The position numbers and the translations under genes were made by a program. The notes beneath the pieces were generated by a model. The model saw nothing but the letters and a program-made list of their open reading frames with translations. It did not search any database and was not told the DNA's origin. Of a stretch of 64,000 nt of DNA, positions 55,015-63,976 are shown piece after piece. This DNA comes from Flavobacteriales bacterium (GTDB lineage Bacteria > Bacteroidota > Bacteroidia > Flavobacteriales_D > Parvicellaceae). The stretch's first letter is position 1, and each line of letters begins with the position of its first letter. The stretch spans positions 25,083 through 89,082 of the forward strand of contig JAQWSL010000100.1 of the NCBI GenBank assembly GCA_029243225.1. The letters run 5' to 3'.

Positions 55015-55676
55015 AGACTATAATTTATAACTGTCATTTCCAACTCTCTACCTTCATTTATGCTTAAAATATTATAAAGGTTAATGCTAAGGTTAATGTC
55101 TTTCTTATAAATCAAACCAACATTTTTAGCGTAAACTTCATAAGCATTTTGATAATCTACGGCAGTATATAAATCTTTCTGGAGTACAGTAACCGTACTG
55201 TCAAAAAATAATGAGCTAAGCTCATAGGGTTCATGAATACTATCATAAGTATACTCACAAAAAAGCTGATCATTATATGCATTACCGTTCCAATACTCTC
55301 CGTATTTAATGGGGAAAACTAGCTTAGTAAATCTAATGTTTTCTTCTACTTTTTCTGCAGTAGTTGAAGTTACTTTTTCTTGCCAAATGTCTTTAATAAC
55401 GTAATCGTCATTTATATTAAACTTCCATAAACGTTCAACTCTTTGAGCCAATTCTCCTTCATTGTCATAAAAAGTATTTGTTTTTCTTTCTTTTAAAAAA
55501 TAATTCAATGTGTCACTTCCTAAGGATGTGTGAACAATATCAATCACATCATATTCCACCCATGTATCTAAGGTTATCGGATAATAATTGTAATAAAAAT
55601 CTGGTAGCTCGTTAGTTGGCTTAAGACAACTTGAGCTGGCAAAACAAATAAATAATATAACAACTAATTTATTCAA
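55011..55676 (-). CDS. Lipoprotein of unknown function
   Basis: 221 residues. Signal peptide with lipobox FASSSC (Cys17), then a region with alternating charged and aromatic residues (YYPITLDTWVEYDVIDIVH) that looks like a beta-rich envelope domain. I recognise no enzyme motif. TTG start. It lies between the MORN-repeat gene (8-base overlap) and the S8 protease (4-base overlap), so the three proteins are made together and may work together at the cell surface. Confidence 0.7.
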   Translation of the reverse strand: MNKLVVILFICFASSSCLKPTNELPDFYYNYYPITLDTWVEYDVIDIVHTSLGSDTLNYFLKERKTNTFYDNEGELAQRVERLWKFNINDDYVIKDIWQEKVTSTTAEKVEENIRFTKLVFPIKYGEYWNGNAYNDQLFCEYTYDSIHEPYELSSLFFDSTVTVLQKDLYTAVDYQNAYEVYAKNVGLIYKKDINLSINLYNILSINEGRELEMTVINYSL

Positions 55677-56427
55677 TTTTGGATTTAATTTTACTCTCTT
55701 TTCTTTGTTGAAGATACAACTCTAATTCTTTCCCTTCTAATACATTATCATTTCTAAAATGAGCTTCTTTTTTGACTGAACCATCTTCATTGTAATAAGT
55801 CCACAATCCGTTTTTTTCACCGGCTTTATAAAAGCCTCTTATATCTGTTTGTCCGTTAGAAAAGTAATAGAACACCTCTCCTTGTTTGTATCCCTTTTTA
55901 CATTTACCCTTAGCTTTAAGGTGTCCACTTTCATAGTAATGCTCCCAAGAACCGTGTTTTAAACCTTCATTATAATTATACATTTCCATAATTTTAATCT
56001 GCTCCTTATTAACCTCTACTGGATAATATAAAAACTGCTTACCATGTATTTTACCCTCTACATAATCTTCAGAATTTAACAATTCATTTCTTTCACTAAA
56101 CACATACCAAACACTATCTTTTTGCTGATTTAAATACTTGCCAACAGACATAATATTTCCATTTTCATGGTACATGGTAACATAGGCTTTGTTTTCAGAA
56201 AATTTCATTATGGCAGATAAGATACCGGTTGGATAGTAATATTTAAATAATCCTGAAGGCTTATTATCTTTAAAAGAACCTGTATACCTTATGGCTTGAG
56301 AGTTTTCATGTTTAACTTTCCAAATGCCTTGTTTTAATCCATTCGCATCAGTGAAGTTGTCCAGGCTTCTAGTCTGTGCAAACATATTGAAAGGAAGCGT
56401 TAATAGAATTATTATTAAAATTCTCAT
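55669..56427 (-). CDS. Exported MORN-repeat (YwqK-like) protein
   Basis: 252 residues from ATG 56427. Signal peptide (1-18, ending FAQ) followed by repeated MORN-type motifs: GLKQGIWKVKH, GSFKDNKPSGLFKYYYPTG, GLKHGSWEHYYESG, GYKQGEVFYYFSNGQ and GEKNGLWTYYNEDGS. These repeats often mediate protein or lipid contact. The name antitoxin YwqK is used for this family but nothing here suggests a toxin. First gene of the lipoprotein-protease unit. Confidence 0.85.
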   Translation of the reverse strand: MRILIIILLTLPFNMFAQTRSLDNFTDANGLKQGIWKVKHENSQAIRYTGSFKDNKPSGLFKYYYPTGILSAIMKFSENKAYVTMYHENGNIMSVGKYLNQQKDSVWYVFSERNELLNSEDYVEGKIHGKQFLYYPVEVNKEQIKIMEMYNYNEGLKHGSWEHYYESGHLKAKGKCKKGYKQGEVFYYFSNGQTDIRGFYKAGEKNGLWTYYNEDGSVKKEAHFRNDNVLEGKELELYLQQRKESKIKSKIE

Positions 56428-56468
56428 CAATTGAAATTATTAATTTTTAATACGATTGTTAATATTGT

Positions 56469-58487
56469 TTACCAAATTCTAGCAATTTTGTTCGGTTTTT
56501 GACGCATTTTATCACCTTCTTTAACGTTGAATGCATCAAAAAATTCTGGCATATTTGAAAGTGTTCCATTAACACGGTATTTCCCTGGAGAATGCGGATC
56601 ACTTTTAATTCTTGCTTCTAGAGCATTATCCCTTATTGTATTTTTCCATACATGAGCAAATGCTATAAAAAACCGTTGCTCTGGTGTATATCCTTTAATC
56701 ACCGACTTTTCTTTTCCCTCCAATGATTTCATAAATGCATAGTAAGCTATGGTAAGACCACCTAAATCTGCAATGTTCTCCCCTAATGTTAGTTTACCAT
56801 TCACAAAAACGTTTTCTAAAGCTTCAAAGGAATTATATTGATCTACTAATTTTTGTGTTTTGGCATCAAATTTATTTTTGTCTTCTTCTGTCCACCAGTT
56901 TACCATTCTACCATCAGCACTAAATTTAGCTCCATTATCATCAAAACCATGTGTAAGCTCATGACCAATAACTGCACCCATTCTTGCATAATTAACAGCA
57001 TCTTCATATTGTTCACTAAAAAATGGCTGTTGCATAATTCCTGCAGGAAAAACTATTTCGTTTAATAGTGGATTATAATAAGCATTTACAATTTGAGGAA
57101 ACATAGACCATTTTTTTCTATCTATGGGTTCACCCAACTTATTTATGTTTTTAGCAACCTCAAATTTTCTGCAATTCATTTTATTGTCATAATAACTGTC
57201 TTTTGAAATTAAAACTGAGCTGAAATCTTCCCACTCATCAGGAAAACCAAGTTTTCTTGAAAAAGAAGCTAATTTTTCTTTCGCTTTTATTTTTGTTTCC
57301 TTAGACATCCAATCTAAATCATTTATACGTTCATCAAAGACAATTGTAATGTTATCAACCATTACATTCACCATGTCTTTTGCTGTTTGACTGAAATTAT
57401 TTTCTACAAATGCCTGACCTAAAGCCTCACCAATTGCTGAAGAGGTAACAGCACTAATCCCTTGTTTCCAAAGTGGCTTCATTTTCTTAGTTCCTCTAAG
57501 AGTCGTATTGTAAAATCCAAAATTTAATCTTTTACATTCCATTGTTAGGGCACTAGAAGTTGACCTAAAAAGATTCCATTTAAAATAAATTTTCCAATCT
57601 TCAACTGGAATCTCATTGAACATTACATTTAAATTTTGGAAGAACTCAGGTTGTCCAACAATCACTGTGTCTTCATTCTCTATTCCTCTTCCAGAAAGAA
57701 AATCATCCCAGTTAATTGCAGGACACAAAGCGTTTAATTCAGCAATAGTCATTGGATTATATTGCTTTTCAACCTCTCTAAGTTCAACTGGTGACTTACT
57801 TGCTTTGGCCAATCTTTCTTCTATTTGATACACATTAGCTAAAGTTTTAGAATCAGCTATTTCACCAACTCTAAACATTTCTTTCATGTAATTTTTGTAG
57901 CTATCTCTAATTTTAATTGACCTATCATCTTCTTTAAAGTAATAATCTCTATTTGGCAAGCCTAGCCCACCTTGATATAAATGAACTCTATATATAGAAT
58001 TATTTTTTTTATCCTGTGAAACATAAAGACCAAAAGCATTGGAAATACCTAAGTTTTGTAAGCTGACAACTATATTTTGAAGCTCTTTCTTGTTAAGAGC
58101 ACCATCTATAAGCTCATAGTAGTTAGTAGCTGGTTGAATCCCTAACTCATTCCTTCGAGAAGTATCCATAAAAGATTGATAAAAATCACCTATTAATTGA
58201 TTAGCTCCTTCATTTTTAGCATTTTCATTGGCTGCAGATTCTAAAATTTTGTTTAAAACGACATTGTTTTCTTCTGAAAGTTGATTAAAACTACTCCACC
58301 GACTTTCTTCTTCAGGGACTGGATTATTTTTCATCCAAGTTCCAGTAGCAAATTGATAAAAATCAGCTGCAGGAGAATTAGATAAATCCATGTATTCAAA
58401 TTCTAAGGTCCTTAGTTTATTATTTGATTGAGAACTCACAAAAATATTTAGTAAAATAAAGCTTATAAATAAAATATTTCTTATCAT
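56469..58487 (-). CDS. M13 family zinc metallopeptidase (neprilysin/PepO-like)
   Basis: 672 residues. Signal peptide (1-19), N-terminal M13 helical domain starting at DFYQFATGTWMKNNPVP, catalytic zinc motif HELTH (about 509-513) in VIGHELTHGFDDNG, and ENIADLGGLTIAY with the third zinc ligand Glu. The C-terminus NKIARIW is the usual end with a final Trp. It degrades oligopeptides up to about 40 residues outside the cytoplasm. Its ATG overlaps the elaA stop. Confidence 0.94.
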   Translation of the reverse strand: MIRNILFISFILLNIFVSSQSNNKLRTLEFEYMDLSNSPAADFYQFATGTWMKNNPVPEEESRWSSFNQLSEENNVVLNKILESAANENAKNEGANQLIGDFYQSFMDTSRRNELGIQPATNYYELIDGALNKKELQNIVVSLQNLGISNAFGLYVSQDKKNNSIYRVHLYQGGLGLPNRDYYFKEDDRSIKIRDSYKNYMKEMFRVGEIADSKTLANVYQIEERLAKASKSPVELREVEKQYNPMTIAELNALCPAINWDDFLSGRGIENEDTVIVGQPEFFQNLNVMFNEIPVEDWKIYFKWNLFRSTSSALTMECKRLNFGFYNTTLRGTKKMKPLWKQGISAVTSSAIGEALGQAFVENNFSQTAKDMVNVMVDNITIVFDERINDLDWMSKETKIKAKEKLASFSRKLGFPDEWEDFSSVLISKDSYYDNKMNCRKFEVAKNINKLGEPIDRKKWSMFPQIVNAYYNPLLNEIVFPAGIMQQPFFSEQYEDAVNYARMGAVIGHELTHGFDDNGAKFSADGRMVNWWTEEDKNKFDAKTQKLVDQYNSFEALENVFVNGKLTLGENIADLGGLTIAYYAFMKSLEGKEKSVIKGYTPEQRFFIAFAHVWKNTIRDNALEARIKSDPHSPGKYRVNGTLSNMPEFFDAFNVKEGDKMRQKPNKIARIW

Positions 58488-58936
58488 GTTTTTAATTTTA
58501 AATTCATTTCTATGTGAGGAATTCCGTCCTCTAAGTATTCATTTTCAGTAGCAATAAAACCTAACGTTAAATAAAAGTTAAGTAAATATTTCTGTGCAGA
58601 AATTTTAATCTGAACAGCTCCAAAAAGACATTCAATTTGTTGAATAGTTTCCTCCATTAATTTTTTACCAATTCCATCTTTTCTAAAAGAAGAATTAACA
58701 ACAACTCTACCAATCTCCACTTTTAACTCATTTATTGGAATAACCCTTGCAGTGGCAATAATCTTGCCGTTTAAATCATTCCCTATTAGGTGAAAAGAAA
58801 TAATATCTTTTCCGTCTAAATCTTGATATACACAATTCTGTTCAACAACAAATACCTCTAGTCTAAGCTGTAATATATCATGAAATTCTTTTGCAGAAAG
58901 TTCGTTAAAATGTTTAATATGCCAATTAATGTTCAT
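58484..58936 (-). CDS. elaA: ElaA-like GNAT N-acetyltransferase
   Basis: 150 residues from ATG 58936. I reject the longer frame from 59014 because MNINWHIKHFNELSAKEF matches the family N-terminus, and the extra 26 residues would overlap meaB. GNAT motifs include EVFVVEQNCVYQDLDGKD, EIGRVVVNSSFRKDGIGKKL (acetyl-CoA loop) and NFYLTLGFI. Substrate unknown. Divergent from meaB with a 33-base gap. Confidence 0.88.
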   Translation of the reverse strand: MNINWHIKHFNELSAKEFHDILQLRLEVFVVEQNCVYQDLDGKDIISFHLIGNDLNGKIIATARVIPINELKVEIGRVVVNSSFRKDGIGKKLMEETIQQIECLFGAVQIKISAQKYLLNFYLTLGFIATENEYLEDGIPHIEMNLKLKT

Positions 58937-58956
58937 AGGTAACTTCAACAAATTTA

Positions 58957-58964
58957 TAACTTTG
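58957..58964 (+). promoter_or_regulatory. -7 box (TAACTTTG) abutting meaB
   Basis: TAnnTTTG match ending 5 bases before the meaB ATG at 58970, in the 33-base divergent gap with elaA. Use of it would give an almost leaderless transcript. Confidence 0.45.
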
Positions 58965-58969
58965 TTGTA

Positions 58970-59983
58970 ATGACCAATGGAATCAATGATAAATATCAGT
59001 ATAATCCTAAGCAATTCTTAAGTGAAAAAGAATTTATTTCTGGAATAAATGTAGGTGACAAAACAGTTATTAGCCAAGCTATTACACTTTCTGAGAGTAA
59101 TCATCCATCTCATCGAAAACTTGCAAACCAACTCATTTCAAAACTTAAAAATCCAAAAAAACCGACTATAAGAATAGGAATAACTGGAGTCCCTGGTGTT
59201 GGTAAAAGTTCATTTATTGAAGAATTTGGATTATTATTATCTAAGAAAGGACTTAAAGTAGCCATACTTACAATAGATCCCAGTTCAGAAAAAAGTGGTG
59301 GCAGTATTCTTGGAGATAAAACAAGAATGAATGAATTATCTAAACAAAAAAATGTTTTTATAAGACCAACTCCTACTAAAGGAACCTTAGGTGGTGTTGG
59401 AAGAAATACCAAAGAAGCTATTTTAATTTGTGAAGCAGCTGGATTTGATGTAATAATAATTGAAACCGTAGGTGTAGGTCAGTCAGAAACAAACATTAAT
59501 AAAATGGTTGACTTTTTTCTACTTTTGATGCTAGCAGGAGCTGGAGATGAGCTTCAAGGAATAAAGAGAGGGATTATGGAACTTGCAGATTGTATTGCCA
59601 TTACAAAAGCAGACTCAGGAAATGAACTTCAAGCAAAAAAAGCAAAAATCACTTATAAGAATGCACTTCATTTGTTCCCCCCTAACTCTAACGGATGGAT
59701 TCCTACTGTTCATGTTTGTTCTTCTTACCTAAATAAAGGAATCTCAAACATATGGAACACCATCAAAGAACATCGAGAACTAATAGTTACTAATGGATGG
59801 TTGGATGAAAACAGAAGTAATCAAAATATTTTCTGGATGAACCAACGAATTGAAGAGCAATTAAAAATTGAATTTTATGAAATTCCAAACATAAAAGAGT
59901 CCATTAAATCCTGTGAAAAAGATGTTAAATCTGGAAAAATAAACCCTTTTTTAGCTGCTGATCAAATTCTTAAAAACAGATAA
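58970..59983 (+). CDS. meaB: MeaB/ArgK-family GTPase, methylmalonyl-CoA mutase chaperone
   Basis: 337 residues. G1 loop GVPGVGKS (73-80), Walker-B-like IETVGVGQSE, and ITKAD (guanine specificity). The N-terminal SESNHPSHRKLA and the C-terminal GKINPFLAADQIL dimer arm are typical. It guards the B12 cofactor of methylmalonyl-CoA mutase. The mutase genes are not in the window. The 461-residue unknown gene follows after 2 bases. Confidence 0.93.
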   Translation: MTNGINDKYQYNPKQFLSEKEFISGINVGDKTVISQAITLSESNHPSHRKLANQLISKLKNPKKPTIRIGITGVPGVGKSSFIEEFGLLLSKKGLKVAILTIDPSSEKSGGSILGDKTRMNELSKQKNVFIRPTPTKGTLGGVGRNTKEAILICEAAGFDVIIIETVGVGQSETNINKMVDFFLLLMLAGAGDELQGIKRGIMELADCIAITKADSGNELQAKKAKITYKNALHLFPPNSNGWIPTVHVCSSYLNKGISNIWNTIKEHRELIVTNGWLDENRSNQNIFWMNQRIEEQLKIEFYEIPNIKESIKSCEKDVKSGKINPFLAADQILKNR

Positions 59984-59985
59984 TT

Positions 59986-61371
59986 TTGAAAAAGAAAATA
60001 GTAAAAACCGCAATTTCAATAATTATCTTAATACTATTTTTTATTGGTTATTTTTTTTCATCTAAAGCACTGGACAATGAGCATTTAAAATTCATACCAG
60101 CTTCTGCAAAAAATGTAATGGTGATTAACTCAGTAAAATTAGTAACTGAGCTTAAAAATTTTATTATAAAAAACCCGAAATTCTTACTAGAATTTAGCAC
60201 TAAAAAGAATTTAATTGAGAGTGGAAATTACGGCATTAATCCAATAAATAAAATAGCAATTTTTCAAGACAATCTTAACAGAACTTCAATACTTGGAATG
60301 ATTGTTTCTATTTCAGATCATAAAGCTTTTGATGCTCATTTTAATTCCAAAAAAAATACGACAGTTTCATTTAACAAAAAGAAAACAACAATAACACTTA
60401 GAAAGGATGAAAATTTGGCCAGTTTAAAATTAGGTAATGCAGGTATAATATTTTATTCATCAACTGCTAAAATTAACATTGACACTTTATCTAAGTACGT
60501 TTTAAAAAACATACTCCCAAACCAAAAAATTAAATACGATGACAATGACAATCAAATTTTAATAAGCAGCAATATAGCTAAAGAAAACTCTTTTATAAGT
60601 CAATATTTTACCGGTCAAACAAGTAAAATAAACATCACTTCATCTGGATTAAATTTCAAAACAAAGTTTACTTTAAAAGATTCTTCAACCTTCACCAATT
60701 ACACTACAAGTCCAATGGAATTAAGCAAAAATGAAATTGGAAGACTCTCATTCTCTTTAAACAAAGAGAATTCTACTCTACAAACCTCATTTCCTAGAGA
60801 ATTAGAAATTATAAAAAATCACATAACAGGAAAGTTTTGGTCTTCAGTAATTGGTTTCAACAAAAAAGATCTGATACATAAAGATTCTTCTATTATTAAC
60901 AAAAATTACAGCTTTCCAGAATTGGCAATTGGAATAGAAATTGACAGTATCGAAATCTTAATGCAAAAAATTAAAAGTGATTCATTATTTAAAAAAAATA
61001 ACGAGCATTACGAGTTTAGTCTTTCAACATTTTTAAATAAAAAATTCTACATTTTTGAAGTAAAAAATCAAATTATTTTATCTACAAAAAAAATTAACCC
61101 AAATGAATGTTCTTTGGAATTTCACACTCTGGGCTTAAAATTTGATTTTGAAAAAGGATTAAATGAATATGCTTCTAAAAACATATATCAAACTTTTATG
61201 ATCAGCTCTATAAAAAAAATAAAACCACATTTTTTAGAATTAAATTATTCCAAAAGAGTCCAAAATTCATTGTTTATAGAAGGCTCTGTTAGCTTAGGAG
61301 AAAAAAATCAACATTTTATTAAAGCATTAATTCCTATGGTTGAATTATTAGCTACAACTGCAGACTATTAA
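59986..61371 (+). CDS. Membrane-anchored protein of unknown function
   Basis: 461 residues from a TTG start. An N-terminal membrane segment (about 7-26) is followed by a large exported domain. The opening FIPASAKNVMVINSVKL (about 36-52) recalls the start of DUF4836/DUF3352-type Bacteroidota envelope proteins (xIPxxAxxVxxIN), a loose resemblance. The domain is Lys/Asn/Ser-rich with alternating strands. No catalytic motif seen. Coupled to meaB by a 2-base gap, although a link to B12 metabolism is not evident. Confidence 0.6.
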   Translation: MKKKIVKTAISIIILILFFIGYFFSSKALDNEHLKFIPASAKNVMVINSVKLVTELKNFIIKNPKFLLEFSTKKNLIESGNYGINPINKIAIFQDNLNRTSILGMIVSISDHKAFDAHFNSKKNTTVSFNKKKTTITLRKDENLASLKLGNAGIIFYSSTAKINIDTLSKYVLKNILPNQKIKYDDNDNQILISSNIAKENSFISQYFTGQTSKINITSSGLNFKTKFTLKDSSTFTNYTTSPMELSKNEIGRLSFSLNKENSTLQTSFPRELEIIKNHITGKFWSSVIGFNKKDLIHKDSSIINKNYSFPELAIGIEIDSIEILMQKIKSDSLFKKNNEHYEFSLSTFLNKKFYIFEVKNQIILSTKKINPNECSLEFHTLGLKFDFEKGLNEYASKNIYQTFMISSIKKIKPHFLELNYSKRVQNSLFIEGSVSLGEKNQHFIKALIPMVELLATTADY

Positions 61372-61431
61372 TGTTTATATTTTAAGGTCTACATTTTATT
61401 TATCTTAGAAAAAAAAAGACTTACTATTTTT

Positions 61432-63477
61432 ATGAAAACGAAAAACTACGTATTAGGAAATTGGGATGCCGCTGATGGTATTGAGCTCACTCATCACCAT
61501 TCTATAACAGGAGAGCAAATAAGTACTTGTTCGAGTAAAGGTCTAGACTATCATGCCATTTTAGATTATGGAAGAAAAGTTGGTGGTCCAGCACTTCGAA
61601 AAATGACTTTTCAGGAAAGAGGGAGAATGCTAAAAGCACTTGCCCTTCACCTTACTTCTATTAAAAAGAAATTCTATGGACTAAGTGCTGCAACAGGAGC
61701 TACTAAAATAGATTCCTGGATAGATATTGAAGGTGGTATTGGGAATTTATTTGCTAACGCATCATTAAGAAGACAATTTCCCGATTTGCCTTATTATGTT
61801 GATGGCTCTGCAGCTCCGCTTTCTAAAGAAGGGTCCTTTATAGGACACCATATTATGGTACCTAAAAAAGGAGTAGCTGTTCACATTAATGCTTTTAATT
61901 TTCCTATATGGGGAATGCTAGAAAAGATTGCTGTTAATCTTATGGCTGGTGTTCCTGCTGTGGTAAAACCATCTGAATTCACATCTTATTTAACTGAGTT
62001 AATGGTAAAAGAAATTATAGAATCAAAAATTCTTCCTGAAGGTTCCCTTCAGCTAGTTTCTGGATTAGGAAGAGGTATTTTAGATCATGTCACCAATCAG
62101 GATGTTGTAACGTTTACAGGTTCTGCTAAAACTGGTAAAATTTTAAAAGCTCTTCCAAATATAATTGAAGAATCCGTACCCTTTAATTTAGAAGCTGACT
62201 CGCTAAATGCTTGTGTTTTAGGAGAAGATGCTAAACCGGGAACTGAAGAATTTGATCTTTTTGTGAAAGAAGTTCAACGAGAAATAACAGTCAAAACTGG
62301 TCAAAAATGTACTGCTGTAAGAAGAATACTAGTACCTGAAAGTTTGCTGGAAGATGTTCAGAAAGCACTAATTGGAAGATTAACTAAAACCACAATTGGT
62401 AATCCCTCAGTAGAAGGAGTAAGAATGGGCGCATTAGCTTCAAAAGAGCAAGTAAATAGGGTTAAAGAAAATGTTGAGCTGCTCATGACCAATCAAGAAG
62501 TAGTCTATGGGGATATGGATAATTATGAGCTATTAGGTGCCAATAAAGAAAAAGGTGCTTTCTTCCCTCCTATCTTGTTTAGAAATGATGATCCATTTAA
62601 CAAAACATTGGTTCATGAAGTAGAAGCTTTTGGACCGGTATCAACTATACTTCCTTACAAAAACATGGATGAAGCAGTAAAACTTATTGAAATGGGAAAA
62701 GGATCTTTGGTAACTTCCATTGTTACAGCTAACGATAAGTTGGCAACAGAATTTGTTACCGAAGCTGCTCATATGAATGGACGAATGCTAGTGCTTAATT
62801 CAAGATGTGCAAAGGAAAGTACAGGTCATGGATCTCCTATGCCACTACTTACCCATGGAGGACCTGGAAGAGCTGGTGGTGGTGAGGAAATGGGTGGAAA
62901 AAGAGGAGTTCTGCATTATTTACAACGTACTTCAATACAGGGTCATCCACAAACAATTACAGCTATTACCAAACAATTTCAGGTAGGTGCTGACCAACCA
63001 GATTCTGAACCTCACGTTTTTAGAAAACACTTTGAGGAACTGGAGATTGGACAAACTGTCTTTACCCATAAGCATACGGTAACTACTGCAGACATTGTAA
63101 ACTTCGCCAATGTAAGTGGAGATAATTTTTATGCTCATATGGACGAAACTTCTTTGGAAGGGACCATTTTTGAAGAACGAGTTGCTCACGGTTATTTTAT
63201 TCTATCAAAAGCTGCCGGACTGTTTGTTGACCCTGCTAAAGGTCCTGTTTTATTAAATTATGGTATTGACGAATGTAGGTTTACTAAGCCTGTATATGCT
63301 GGAGCTACTGTTGGGGTAAGATTCACTGTAAAAGAAAAAATTGATCAGGAGAAAAGAGATGATGAAGATATAGCTAAAGGTATTGTTAAATTCTTAGTAG
63401 ATGTTTATGATGAAACTGGAGAAACTGTAGCTTTAGCGACTATTCTTACAATGGTTAGAAAAATTAACCAAGATTGA
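61432..63477 (+). CDS. paaZ: Bifunctional ring-opening enzyme PaaZ (aldehyde dehydrogenase + MaoC hydratase)
   Basis: 681 residues. The N-terminal aldehyde-dehydrogenase domain (about 1-520) has VHINAFNFPIWGM, FTGSAKTGK and catalytic Cys293 in TGQKCTAVRR. The C-terminal MaoC hot-dog domain (about 535-681) has NFANVSGDNFYAHMDE and AHGYFILSKAAGLFVDP. PaaZ hydrolyses oxepin-CoA and oxidises the resulting semialdehyde in aerobic phenylacetate breakdown. Family length and layout are normal. No other paa gene is in the window, so it stands alone here. A structured, attC-like sequence starts 10 bases after its stop. Confidence 0.93.
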   Translation: MKTKNYVLGNWDAADGIELTHHHSITGEQISTCSSKGLDYHAILDYGRKVGGPALRKMTFQERGRMLKALALHLTSIKKKFYGLSAATGATKIDSWIDIEGGIGNLFANASLRRQFPDLPYYVDGSAAPLSKEGSFIGHHIMVPKKGVAVHINAFNFPIWGMLEKIAVNLMAGVPAVVKPSEFTSYLTELMVKEIIESKILPEGSLQLVSGLGRGILDHVTNQDVVTFTGSAKTGKILKALPNIIEESVPFNLEADSLNACVLGEDAKPGTEEFDLFVKEVQREITVKTGQKCTAVRRILVPESLLEDVQKALIGRLTKTTIGNPSVEGVRMGALASKEQVNRVKENVELLMTNQEVVYGDMDNYELLGANKEKGAFFPPILFRNDDPFNKTLVHEVEAFGPVSTILPYKNMDEAVKLIEMGKGSLVTSIVTANDKLATEFVTEAAHMNGRMLVLNSRCAKESTGHGSPMPLLTHGGPGRAGGGEEMGGKRGVLHYLQRTSIQGHPQTITAITKQFQVGADQPDSEPHVFRKHFEELEIGQTVFTHKHTVTTADIVNFANVSGDNFYAHMDETSLEGTIFEERVAHGYFILSKAAGLFVDPAKGPVLLNYGIDECRFTKPVYAGATVGVRFTVKEKIDQEKRDDEDIAKGIVKFLVDVYDETGETVALATILTMVRKINQD

Positions 63478-63487
63478 TTAAAAGAAG

Positions 63488-63536
63488 GTTTAACTATAAC
63501 ACGAATAAACGTAATACGTTTATTCATTCGTTAGGC
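63488..63536 (+). other. Integron attC-like site (putative, left flank of small lipoprotein gene)
   Basis: GTTTAAC (63488-63494, fits RYYYAAC) and GTTAGGC (63530-63536, fits GTTRRRY) bracket an 11-base perfect dyad (63503-63513 with 63515-63525, GAATAAACGTA and its complement). The outer boxes can pair with two G-T wobbles. The 49-base length is short compared with known attC sites (about 57 bases or more). It could instead be an operator or a terminator without a T-run. Confidence 0.4.
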
Positions 63537-63580
63537 ATAATATAATGAACTACTAATTCAACTTATAAATTTTTAAAAAT

Positions 63581-63919
63581 ATGAAACAATACATACTTTA
63601 TTTCGCATTGATAACATTCATGAGTTCATGTGCTTTTCATGAAGGTCTTATGCTAAACTCTGCTTCATTAAATCAAGCAAATTTTAAATATATAGACTAC
63701 GGTATCGAAGGTACAGCAACAACTAACCACATATTTGGAATTGGAGGCTTAAAAAAAATGGCTCTTGTCGGTGAGGCAAAGCAATATTGCATTGTGAATG
63801 CTAACCTAAAAGAGAACCAAGCTTTAGTAAATCAAACAATCAATTGGAAAATGACCTTCTTCTTCCCTGTTGTAACAACTCGTTGTACTATAACTGCAGA
63901 TATAGTAGAATTTAAATAA
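63581..63919 (+). CDS. Small lipoprotein in a cassette-like unit
   Basis: 112 residues. Lipobox LITFMSSCAF with Cys17, then a compact domain: NHIFGIGGLKKMALVGEAKQYC (about 49-70), ALVNQTINWKMTFFFPVVTT and an end TADIVEF. I recall a Bacteroidota lipoprotein family with this GxGG...LVxEAK...TADVVEF pattern but cannot name its job. The gene lies between two attC-like structures, its ATG 50 bases after one core box and its stop 5 bases before the next, like an integron cassette ORF. Single plus-strand gene. Confidence 0.65.
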   Translation: MKQYILYFALITFMSSCAFHEGLMLNSASLNQANFKYIDYGIEGTATTNHIFGIGGLKKMALVGEAKQYCIVNANLKENQALVNQTINWKMTFFFPVVTTRCTITADIVEFK

Positions 63920-63924
63920 ACCAT

Positions 63925-63976
63925 GCCTAACAAAACCTAAACTGCATTAAAACGCAGTTTAGCCAAACCGTTGTAA
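63925..63976 (+). other. Integron attC-like site (putative, right flank)
   Basis: GCCTAAC (63925-63931, fits RYYYAAC) is followed by AAAAC, a 9-base perfect stem (63937-63945 CTAAACTGC with 63954-63962 GCAGTTTAG, loop of 8) and CCAAACC before GTTGTAA (63970-63976). The last box keeps the GTT but not the RRRY part. GCCTAAC and its ATG prefix are the exact complement of GTTAGGCAT at 63530-63538, as expected for the two ends of one cassette. Confidence 0.4.

Noticed and set aside
55669..56427. MORN-repeat protein as antitoxin of a toxin-antitoxin pair
   Set aside because: It has a signal peptide and its neighbours are a lipoprotein and a protease; nothing toxin-like is adjacent.
58937..59014. 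Longer ElaA start at 59014
   Set aside because: The 26 extra residues do not fit the family N-terminus and would overlap the meaB start; ATG 58936 matches the family.
63503..63525. Dyad after paaZ as a rho-independent terminator
   Set aside because: There is no T-run on either side and the stem has almost no loop; the flanking core-like boxes make an attC-like or operator reading more likely.
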